From the NCBI GenBank assembly GCA_015178975.1, contig WHVD01000089.1, positions 248,001 through 312,000 on the forward strand: 64,000 nucleotides of DNA. Direction: 5' to 3'. Both the position numbers and the translations under genes were made by a program. This DNA comes from Hysterangium stoloniferum. Lineage: Eukaryota; Basidiomycota; Agaricomycetes; Hysterangiales; Hysterangiaceae. The notes under the pieces were generated by a model. That model had not been told where the DNA came from. It saw only the letters and a list, made by a program, of their open reading frames with translations, and ran no database searches. This document shows positions 43,040 to 52,750 of this stretch, one piece after another (within the stretch, counting starts at the first letter, position 1; each line of letters begins with the position of its first letter).

Positions 43040-43242
43040 TGTTAAATGTGACCTGTGACTTACTGTGACACGTGACACACACAAGTCTGAGGAAAGTTGT
43101 TGCTATTCAGGTCACTAACTACAAGCTTATATATGTTATACATCAGTAGGCTTGTCAGCTGTCATAAGTGACAGCTGGTTGACAGCTGGTTGACAGCTGT
43201 CATAAGTGACAGCTGATTGACAGCTTGAATGGAAACTGACAG

Positions 43243-43811
43243 TGTTAAAGGCATAGAAAAGAATTGACCCAGCCTGGGATTGAACCAAGGACCTCCTGGC
43301 TTTATATGCAGGTGCTCTTAACCACTGAGCTACTGGACCTATAGTCTAGTATTATATGATGGATTATATATACATATATATAAGGACTTGTGATGCCAAC
43401 TTGTGCTCTTATAACAGTTTATATAACTGATGGCAAGCCTGGGTCTTATAACAGTCTGTCACATATAGATATTGTATTTTCCCATTTCTAACACTTCCCC
43501 TGAAATCAATATCTAGTCTATACCCTACGCAGCAGATGAAGCTGAACGGGGCCCATAACCTGTTAAAGGCATAGAAAAGAATTGACCCAGCCTGGGATTG
43601 AACCAAGGACCTCCTGGCTTTATATGCAGGTGCTCTTAACCACTGAGCTACTGGACCTATAGTCTAGTATTATATGATGGATTATATATACATATATATA
43701 AGGACTTATGTTGCCAACTTGTGCTCTTATAACAGTTTATATAACTGATGGCAAACCTGGGTCTTATAACAGTCTGTCACATATAGATATTGTATTTTCC
43801 CATTTCTAACA
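43243..43811 (-). mobile_element. Complete TRIM in Copia-1 LTR
   Basis: LTR 2 starts at 43,561. TSD GACAG on both sides (43,238-43,242 and 43,812-43,816). tRNA-like blocks at 43,339-43,265 and 43,657-43,583. Confidence 0.9.
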
Positions 43812-44031
43812 GACAGCTGATTGACAGCTGTCATGGGAAATGAACTGGGAATATCCTGGAACATGCTGGAAGCTTCTAGAAGGTTCTAGAAGGTTCCAGA
43901 AGGTTTTGGAGACAGTGGAGGCAGTTTTAACAGACCCCCCTGATCTCACATGTCTCCAAAGAAAAAGAAACAGAGAGAGAGAGAGAGAGAGACTTTGCTA
44001 AACTACAGAGAGTAAGAAAGAAAACAAGAAA

Positions 44032-46737
44032 CTAAGTCCTTATACCCATTCCATCACGGCAAAATTGAACCTTGGGAGTAGATAGAGGCTTGGTTAGAAT
44101 ATCTGCAATTTGTTCTGCAGTAGGAATATAGGAAGGAGCAATACACTTGGCATTTACAGCATCCCTAAGCCAATAGTAGCGCAGGTCAAGATGTTTCATC
44201 CTTCCATGATGCTCAGGGTTCTTAGCAACACTGATGGCAGACTGGTTGTCAATGTGTAGAGTGGAGGGTTGATCAACTTGGTAGCCAAATTCACCTAGGA
44301 TTTGCCGCATCCAGGCAATCTCCTTGCCAGCTTCTACAGCAGAGACAAATTCTGCTTCAGTTGTAGAAAGTGTGACAATACTTTGCAGTTTACTACTCCA
44401 GCCAATAGCACCTCCAGCCATCATAGTTACATAACCACCAGTGGATCTTCCAGAATCAATACAATCACCATGAGCAGCATCAGTGTATGTGGTGAATAAT
44501 TCAGAGCCACATTTACCAGAGTAATGCAACTTGTAATCCAGTGTACCTTTTAGGTATCTGAACAAGTGCTTCACTGCTGTCCAATGCTTTGGTCCAGGAT
44601 TGCAATTAAAACGTGCCAAGTAGGACACAGTATAAGCAATATCTGGACGAGTCATAGTAGCCAGGTATTGTAAAGACCCAACAGCACTGAGATAAGGTAT
44701 ACTACGCATGAAATCCACCTCTGCAGCATTCTCAGGACCCATTTCTTTGGAAAGAGATGTACCAGGTGTCATAGGTGTGAGAACTGGATGACAGTCAGAC
44801 ATGTTATAACGCTCAAGCATGTTGAGAATAAATTGTCGCTGATCACGAGTAAGGAGACGCTTAGAGCGATCTCTGCCAACTCCCACACCAAGTAAATAAA
44901 CAGTGGGTCCAAGATCACGGCATTTGAAATGCAGGGACAATTGTTTGACAGCTTTGTCAATGGCAAGAGTGGACTTGGATGCAAATGTAATATCATCAAT
45001 GTAAATGGGTACAAAGATCTTCACCTCTCCATTTGAATAAATGTAAACAGAGGTATCAGATTCAATTCGTTTGAACTCCATTTCAGTAAGTGCACCATGT
45101 AACTTGATGTTCCATTGACGAGATCCCTGCTTGAGACCATAAAGTGATTTCAAGAGTCTGAGAACCTTATTAGGACCTCCTTGATGGAAGCCTTCAGGTT
45201 GTCTCATATAGATTGTCTCATCAAGGTCACCATGGGTGAAAGCAGCAGAAATGTCAACAGAGCGCAAGTCCATGTCTTCAATGGCAGCTAGGGCCAGAAT
45301 CAAACGCAGAGTTGCAGGTCTAAAAGTAGGTGCAAACACTTCATTGTAGTCAATGCCAGGACGTTGTGAGTATCCTTTGGCAACAAGACGAGCTTTATAA
45401 CGCTCAATGGTGCCATCTGCATTGTGTTTGACTTTAAACACCCAACCCGAACCAATTGCCTTTGCACCAACTGGGAGGTCAACAAGTTCCCATGTCTTGT
45501 TTTCTACCAGTGTATTGTACTCTGCATTTATAGCCTCTTGCCATTTATCTGCATCATCACCTTTCATAGCCTGCTTGTAGTTTTGTGGATCAGCAGTTGA
45601 AGCTGTTCCAACAAACTGTACTTCCTCATAATCAATGTCCTCATCATCATCTTCAGCTAGAGCTGGAGCTGGTTGTACCTTCCACCATTCACCAGGTTGC
45701 TTTGGAACACGCTGAGAGCGACGAAGCTGTGGTTCTGGTGCAGGTGGAGGAGGTAGTTGAATGGGTTCAGGAAGTGCAGGAATCTGAGCAGGAGGTGCAG
45801 GAATATAAGCAGGAGGTGCAGGAATATGAGTAGGAGGGACAGAAATATCATTATCCCTCTCTACTTCTGGCACAAATAAAGGAATGTCAGAGTTTGGTAT
45901 ATTTGGGAAAAGCCTAATATTAGGCATTGGTCCAGTAGTAGATAGACCAGGAAAGTGGCGTTCATCAAATACAGCCCGTTCAGAGATGATAAACTTCTTT
46001 GTAACAGGGTTGTAGAATTGCCAACCTTTGTATCCCACAGGATAGCCTAGAAAGAGGCATTTCTCCATGTGTGACTGAAGTGACTTCCTTTTGTCCTTTT
46101 GAATGTAAACATAGGCAGTACACCCCCACACTCGCAAGTTGCTCACATCTGGTTTCTGCTTGTACCATTGCTCATAGGGTGTAGTTTTAGGCAATGGTGC
46201 AGTAGGTAGACGATTCCATACATAGACATAAGATGTCACAGCATGGTTCCAGAAAGAAGCAGGCATACGCGCCTCATGCATCATGGCAGTGACATGATCA
46301 GCCATAGTGCGATTGGCTCTTTCTGCAACTCCATTCTGTTGAGGGCGATTGCGAGTAGTATGGCGGCGTACTATTCCACATTCATCTGTAAACTTGATAA
46401 AGGCATTTGACATATACTCCCCCCCTTTGTCATCCTGCAGAGCTTTGACCTTGCAACCAAGAAGATTCTCAGCATAAGCTTTGTATCTCCTGAATGCTTC
46501 AAATGCATCACTCTTCCGTTTCAAGAACAGAACAGCTCGCAACTTGGTGCAATCATCAATAAAGGTTATCCAGTAGTGATAACCCTCAGTTGTTTGCACA
46601 GGAAGTGGTCCATGTAGATCACTATGAATAAGTTCAAGTGGTGTCTGAGAATGACTTGGTGAGATAGGGAATGGACTAGCAGTCATTTTGCCAGCAAGGC
46701 AAGGTTCACAGATGGGATCAGGCTGTTCCTTTGAGTC
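44032..46737 (-). pseudogene. Copia-1 polyprotein B, 5' truncated
   Basis: The open frame covers the end of pre-integrase (DSKEQPDPICEPC) through integrase (HSDLHGP, LQDDKGGEY, NGVAER), RT with YIDD and RNase H to the stop at 44,032. Gag, zinc knuckle and protease are lost. No internal stop. It cannot make a particle on its own. Confidence 0.9.
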
Positions 46738-47624
46738 TGTTAAAGGCATAGAAAAGAATTGACCCAGCCTGGGATTGAACCAAGGACCTCCTGGCTTTAT
46801 ATGCAGGTGCTCTTAACCACTGAGCTACTGGACCTATAGTCTAGTATTATATGATGGATTATATATACATATATATAAGGACTTATGTTGCCAACTTGTG
46901 CTCTTATAACAGTTTATATAACTGATGGCAAACCTGGGTCTTATAACAGTCTGTCACATATAGATATTGTATTTTCCCATTTCTAACACTTCCCCTGAAA
47001 TCAATATCTAGTCTATACCCTACGCAGCAGATGAAGCTGAACGGGGCCCATAACCTGTTAAAGGCATAGAAAAGAATTGACCCAGCCTGGGATTGAACCA
47101 AGGACCTCCTGGCTTTATATGCAGGTGCTCTTAACCACTGAGCTACTGGACCTATAGTCTAGTATTATATGATGGATTATATATACATATATATAAGGAC
47201 TTGTGATGCCAACTTGTGCTCTTATAACAGTTTATATAACTGATGGCAAGCCTGGGTCTTATAACAGTCTGTCACATATAGATATTGTATTTTCCCATTT
47301 CTAACACTTCCCCTGAAATCAATATCTAGTCTATACCCTACGCAGCAGATGAAGCTGAACGGGGCCCATAACCTGTTAAAGGCATAGAAAAGAATTGACC
47401 CAGCCTGGGATTGAACCAAGGACCTCCTGGCTTTATATGCAGGTGCTCTTAACCACTGAGCTACTGGACCTATAGTCTAGTATTATATGATGGATTATAT
47501 ATACACATATATAAGGACTTATGTTGCCAACTTGTGCTCTTATAACAGTTTATATAACTGATGGCAAACCTGGGTCTTATAACAGTCTGTCACATATAGA
47601 TATTGTATTTTCCCATTTCTAACA
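46738..47624 (-). mobile_element. TRIM with three LTRs
   Basis: Three LTRs start at 46,738, 47,056 and 47,374 with two interiors between, 887 bp in all. The flanks are Copia-1 (GAGTC) on the left and Gypsy-1 (GAAAA) on the right, so there is no TSD. tRNA-like blocks at 46,834-46,760, 47,152-47,078 and 47,470-47,396. Recombination between a TRIM in Copia and a TRIM in Gypsy explains both the extra LTR and the missing DNA. Confidence 0.88.
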
Positions 47625-48738
47625 GAAAAGTCAAGTTTGCATGCCCAGAACCATGACTAGCTCTATTTTAAGATTGGTACATGATAATCCTTTTGAGGGA
47701 GCACATGCTGGAGGTCAGCGGTTGTTCAACCTAATGAAAGACCGGTTCTTTTGGCCAAAAATGCTGCAAGATTGCATGTTGTATGCGCATACCTGCGACA
47801 TCTGCCAAAAGACCAAAATTGATCACACTGCTCGTCAAGGAGCTCTCAGACCTGCTGACGTACCTTTTAGGCCTTTCGAAGTAGTTTCTATGGACCTGAT
47901 CACTGGACTACCTGACTCGGGAAAGGATTTGTATTCAGCAGTTTTCGTCGCCGTTGATAAATTAACGTGTTTCACTATTACAATACCTACTTTCTCGAAC
48001 CTTACAGCTGAAGGATTTGCACGAATGTTTGTTAAACAGGTGGCCAGCCCCTTCGGACTACCCTCTCGAATAATCTGCGATTGGGACAAGAGATGGACCT
48101 GCAGGTTCTGGTGGGAAGTCTGTAAGATTTATGGCACCACCCTTGCAGTATCTTCTGCCCATCATCCCCAAATGGATGGACAGACGGAGAATATGAATGC
48201 GACCATAGAACAAATGCTTCGAGCCTATTGTGCTTCTGCTAAGGAGAGCTGGTCCCAATGGATTGAAGTGGTAGTCCACGCGTACAACTCAACCGTTCAC
48301 AGTTCAACGAACTACACTCCAGCCTTCTTATTAATGGGATACCTCCCGAGAGGGATGTCTCGAGTTCTAGGAGGTGATGACCCTAGTTCCTAGAGAACTA
48401 TCAGACAGCCCTATGGCCGACCAATGGATTCTCGAACTAGAGAATCATCGACAGATGGCTCAGGATTCCATTGCTCGAGCCCAAGAGATTCAAGCACGAG
48501 CGTATAACAAGAAGCAAAGACCCGTAGAAGATATCTCCGAGGGAGACTTCGTATTGGTGAACCCCCACTCCCTCGAACTGGTGGAAGTCAAGGGAACGGG
48601 GAAGAAACTAATACAAAGAAGGATTGGACCATTCGAGGTCCTTGAGAAATTGAACTCTCAAGTATTTAGGCTTAAGATTCCCCTGGAGTATCCGATGCAT
48701 CCAGTCATTAATCAGGATCATCTGCGGAAATATCAACC
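47625..48738 (+). pseudogene. Gypsy-1 integrase
   Basis: A zinc-binding HHCC region (HDNPFEGAH, then CDIC), the catalytic core with VVSMDLITG, ICDWDKRWT and DGQTEN, and a GPF motif (RRIGPFEVLEK) are present. A +1 shift lies at about 48,374-48,393 between the core and the C-terminal part. A TRIM hybrid interrupts the frame at 48,739 shortly before the chromodomain. The part between RNase H and the HHCC region is deleted. Confidence 0.88.
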
Positions 48739-49102
48739 TGTTAAAGGCATAGAAAAGAATTGACCCAGCCTGGGATTGAACCAAGGACCTCCTGGCTTTA
48801 TATGCAGGTGCTCTTAACCACTGAGCTACTGGACCTATAGTCTAGTATTATATGATGGATTATATATACATATATATAAGGACTTATGTTGCCAACTTGT
48901 GCTCTTATAACAGTTTATATAACTGATGGCAAACCTGGGTCTTATAACAGTCTGTCACATATAGATATTGTATTTTTCCATTTCTAACACTTCCCCTGAA
49001 ATCAATATCTAGTCTATACCCTATGCAGCGCACCAAGCTCACGGGGCCCATAACCTGTTAAATGTGACCTGTGACTTACTGTGACACGTGACACATTTAA
49101 CA
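48739..49102 (-). mobile_element. Hybrid element: Copia-derived 47-bp 5' LTR, TRIM interior, TRIM 3' LTR
   Basis: On the minus strand the 5' LTR (49,102-49,056) is only 47 bp: the first 7 bases of a Copia-1 LTR joined to its last 40. The primer site (49,055-49,042), the TRIM interior and a full 251-bp TRIM LTR (48,989-48,739) follow. A perfect TSD, CAACC, flanks the whole (48,734-48,738 and 49,103-49,107). tRNA-like block at 48,835-48,761. Confidence 0.85.
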
Positions 49103-49275
49103 CAACCCTCTCCTCCCAACCTAGGTCCAAGACCCCGACTTGAGAACCTAAGAGAGTTGAAATCAGATCATGAAGAATATGAAGTCGAAGCTATTGTTGG
49201 ACATAGAAAACAGCGAAATTGTCTGCTATTTAGGGTGCGCTGGAAAGATTATGGACCCGAAGAGGATTCGTAGTT
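49103..49275 (+). pseudogene. Gypsy-1 chromodomain
   Basis: EEYEVEAIVGHRKQRNCLLF then RVRWKDYGPEEDS is a typical chromodomain, which in chromoviruses steers integration to marked chromatin. The next codon is TAG where Trp is expected, followed by readable sequence (LSSTNLRNAPALL), so a TGG-to-TAG change cut the domain. This places the element in the chromovirus group of Gypsy. Confidence 0.85.
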
Positions 49276-49703
49276 AAGCAGCACTAACCTCAGAAATGCT
49301 CCGGCACTTCTGAGGGCATACAAGGCGCTGTTCGAAATTTAACGGGATATATGCGCTCAAGGAATCATCTATTCTATCATTTATTCCATTTCTTTTGTAA
49401 CTTCCTTCCAGAAATATCTCAGTTATTCAACGAGCCATCTCATTGGCTTTTATTCTCTTTCATTTTTCTATCCCTCCGGTCGATTGGGACAACCACTAAT
49501 TGGCGGTGGACACATTTACCCAAAACCCAGCCACAATTAATGAATTTTATTTAACGACCAACCAAGCGGAGTTTCAATTCAATATATATATATAAAAAAG
49601 TACACGTAAATTCGCATAAATTTTCTTTATCTTTCATACCACATCCTTCACCTATCTACAGCCCTTCCCTCTATCTTCAACTTCACCACTTTATCGTGCT
49701 ACA
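49276..49703 (+). other. Spacer between chromodomain and extra ORF
   Basis: No gene seen. It is AT-rich near 49,580-49,640 and has a counterpart in the second Gypsy family around 52,880-53,010, so it may hold a promoter or splice region for the downstream ORF. Confidence 0.45.
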
Positions 49704-52101
49704 ATGCTCCATTCCAACAAAACAAGCAAGTCCTCCCTAAGTTCAAAAAGGTCCCACGAGCCCCGACAGCCAGTACATCCACGACCGGCGGGGGATTCTG
49801 TTAAAGGCATAGAAAAGAATTGACCCAGACTGGGATTGAACCAAGGACCTCCTGGCTTTATATGCAGGTGCTCTTAACCACTGAGCTACTGGACCTATAG
49901 TCTAGTATTATATGATGGATTATATATACATATATATAAGGACTTATGATGCCAACTTGTGCTCTTATAACAGTTTATATAACTGATGGCAAGCCTGGGT
50001 CTTATAACAGTCTGTCACATATAGATATTGTATTTTCTCATTTCTAACAGATTCATCACCTGCGTGCCTCGTACAGACAATGTCGAGAGCAATCGGGGTA
50101 CCCAAGAATCAACCCCCCTGTCGACTTTCTCCTTTGGTGATGAGCCAGGGGGAAATACCGGTACGGATTGGAGCAAGCCGTTAGGCCCCTCCGTCAGACC
50201 GTCATCTGAGGAAGTCGCTGCTATCATGCGGAAGCAGGAAATGTTTATGGAAGAACACAACGCAAGGAGGCTCACCTGCAAAAGAGAAAGGCATGCTGAG
50301 TATAGAAGTCAACAGGAGGCGAGGGGAGCAAGAGAAGGAGTCTCCTCCAAGTGACAGCGGCGTGAGTACAGAGCGCAATTCAGAAACAGAGCTTCTGCGC
50401 CGATCCTTCCCCCCCCAGGAGAGAAATGGGCCGACTTTGCGGAGACCGATGATAGTGAGGGTGGGACGCCTTGCATTAGGACGACGGGAACCAAGAGCTG
50501 GAAGGAGAAGGAGGGTACCATCTTTTATGACTGGGAACTACTTCGACGCATTAAGTTGCAACGAATAGTTCTTACCCGAGGGGATGGTCAAATGTTGCCC
50601 CAGTGAGAAAAGGGATACCGTAGGGGACCAATTGATTTTTCCTCGGATGAGGATGAGGAGGAAGACGAGAACAGGAATGGTGCATATAGCATCCGATATC
50701 TGGGAGAGGATTGCCATGAAGGGTTCCTCCTCCCGTCGAAAGTTCGCTTCGTAACCAGTGACCCCAACCAAAGACAAACACGGAGACTGTCATCCAGAGT
50801 ATGGAGGGGTCACCGCCCTAGTCAACAGTCACTGGAACGTGAACCTTCCACAATTCCGGTCCCACGTCTTTTGCCAATGTCGAAGCCCCTTCCCATCATT
50901 CACTCAACACATACTCCCTCAGCCCCGATTCTAACGCCTCATCTACCTCTCTCCCCAAAAGCTGTACCGGTCCCAACCTCACTTAGGATGTCGAGGCCCC
51001 CTCCCATCCTTCACCTGGCACACACTCCCTCAGCCCAACGTGAACCTTCCCCGATTCCAGTCCCACACCTTTCACCAACGTCAAGGCCCCTTCCCATCCT
51101 CCTTCTGGCACACACTCCCTCAGCCCCGATTCTGGCGCCTTGTCTCTCTCCCTCCCTGAAAGCTATACCGGTCCTGACCCCACTTCCGCCGTCACCGGGT
51201 ATCCCTCCCGACTCTCCATATTCATATTGCATGTCCTTAGGTAGCCCTATCCAGGATCTTCCACCAGAGCGAATGGATGTCGATTTGGACCCTCCTACAC
51301 CGGACGTCATCGTTCCCATTGCAAGCAGAAAGGCGAAGGAGATGCAGAAAGCCACCACTCCTCTCCGAGAGCGATCCCCTATTCCCGTCCTCGACAGCCC
51401 GCTTCCCCCCACTGAGCCCGTATCCACAACTCTCTGGATGCGAGTAGCTGTCAACTACCCTTCTGAACAGTTTCCTGTCAGAAGGGTGCTATCACTGCTC
51501 ATGCCAGTACTTCAGCAACCGGTCCTTCAAGGGAGCCTTAAGGGTTGTTGCGGTCTGGCTCCATTGTCGGAGATAATGGAGGATTTCTATCTCTCATTCG
51601 AGGATCTCGCAGAGGGGAAGAACTTTGCACGAGCAGCACAGGAGATTAAACTCTCTATGTTCCGGCACATCATAGTGGAGTTTCACCGTCTGCCCCCAGA
51701 CTCAGTGAGTGTCCTCTCTATTGCTGGCTTAGTAGATTTACTCGAGGCCCTCATCCTGACGCCTCCCACAGAGGCCACCACGCAGCCACATGTTCCTGCC
51801 CCGCTACCCGCGTTTTCGTTTCCCCTCCCCAATGCTCCTCTTGCGTAAATTTCCGCTCCGCCGGTTAGTGTCTGCGCAGTCATTCGTTGCAGAAAGAAAG
51901 CCTACAGACAATGGGCCGACTCCTTGTACAGGAATTCTAGTGATTTGGCTTGGGCGAGAATAGCCAAATCCTTCAGAGTAAAAAGGGAATGATGGGGAAA
52001 CATCATTTTGGACCTTGGGGGATCCTCACAGGAAGCTTGGGGCGGCGTCCCAGATGCTCTTCGACACCTTGTATAGCACATCCCTTCGAACTGGGGGGCA
52101 C
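49704..52101 (+). pseudogene. Gypsy-1 extra 3' ORF (ORF3), function unknown
   Basis: After the chromodomain and before the polypurine tract (CTGGGGGGCAC) lies about 2.1 kb of coding-like sequence, broken by frameshifts, stops and a solo TRIM. Conserved pieces also found at 53,011-55,509 are: the start LPKFKKVPR, GPIDFSSDED, YLGEDCHEGFLLP, TSDPNQR with VWRGHRP, a proline-rich repeat zone (SRPLPIL, HTPSAPIL), a helical region (IKLSMFRHIIVEF, AGLVDLLEAL) and the C-terminal WGNIILDLGGS with AWGGVPDALRHL. I recognise no family. It has no clear signal peptide or membrane segment, so an envelope role is not supported. Confidence 0.7.
49799..50049 (-). mobile_element. Solo TRIM LTR in ORF3
   Basis: A 251-bp LTR with a perfect GATTC TSD. 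tRNA-like block at 49,895-49,821; here the acceptor region has a C-to-A change (GACCCAGACTGGG). Confidence 0.9.
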
Positions 52102-52750
52102 TGTGAAGAGTATGCATATATGCATAATTGGACTAAGGAATAATAGTTGGATTATAGTACTTTATTATTTACTTTTTATTTTCTTCATTTACATTCTTTC
52201 TATATTTCGAGCATACCCTTATTTTGTAGTTCGAAGCTTTGTGTATACGTATGGGCACCCTTGGCGCCAAACGATAAACACTTTTTTTTTACCCAACAGA
52301 CACCACCTCGTAAACGACCCAGACGTCGAATAGCGAGAGGTGTCAAGGGTAACTCTCAACTACCTATAAAGGTAGTGTTCTCTTGCATACTCACAGACTT
52401 TGGACTCAAACCGCGAAGGTCGAGTTCCACTCTAAGGTCTTTGCGCTTGTCGACATTATAGTTGACTCGCGCTATTATCCCTTTACTTTAGATATTCGGC
52501 CTCTCGTTGATTATCTATCTTACGTCTAGCTACGAGTTGTACCGTGAAGGTCAACTCTTTATTCTTCATTCTAGCCGTCAAGAGCAACTGTACAGTTGCT
52601 CTTGTGACGCATTGCGTGTCTCCTTACTAGTACAGTACGGCCAGTCTAGTAATCTACGGTATTGTACTGAACGGTCAATACCTGTTAGTAGTAGTTGAAT
52701 AAATGCTATACTTCGTATATTGGACGGTCAGAATCTATTGACTCTTCACA
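52102..52750 (+). repeat. Gypsy-1 3' LTR
   Basis: A 649-bp LTR with ends TGTGAAGAGTATG and CTCTTCACA, preceded by the polypurine tract. Same structure as the 5' LTR, with scattered differences that show the insertion is not recent. Confidence 0.85.

Larger units (their letters stand above)
43040..46737 (-). mobile_element. Copia-1 element B (minus strand), 3' part
   Basis: The 3' LTR is 43,932-43,040 with a TRIM inside, and the polypurine tract follows at 43,946-43,933. It is inserted in element A after AGATC. Its 5' half is missing, cut at 46,737 by a TRIM array whose other flank is Gypsy-1. Confidence 0.85.
14294..52750 (+). mobile_element. Gypsy-1 chromovirus, expanded to 38.5 kb by nested insertions
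   Basis: The element runs from a 5' LTR (14,294-14,934) to a 3' LTR (52,102-52,750) with gag, protease, RT, RNase H, integrase, chromodomain and an extra 3' ORF in order. Flanks are AATTG and AAATG, a possible TSD with one change. Interruptions: Copia-1 solo LTR at 15,745 (TSD GTTGG), TRIM at 16,284 (GTTCT), solo LTR C at 17,933 (CTTAT) carrying Copia-1, solo TRIM at 34,614 (CGTCC), Copia-1 pair at 38,351, TRIM hybrid at 48,739 (CAACC), solo TRIM at 49,799 (GATTC). A stretch between RNase H and integrase is lost. Confidence 0.85.

Noticed and set aside
51011-51454. Antisense open frame in the proline-rich ORF3 zone
   Set aside because: It is a shadow of the GC-rich, repetitive plus-strand coding sequence.
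49704-52101. ORF3 as a retroviral-type envelope gene
   Set aside because: The position fits, but no signal peptide, transmembrane segment or furin-like site is visible.
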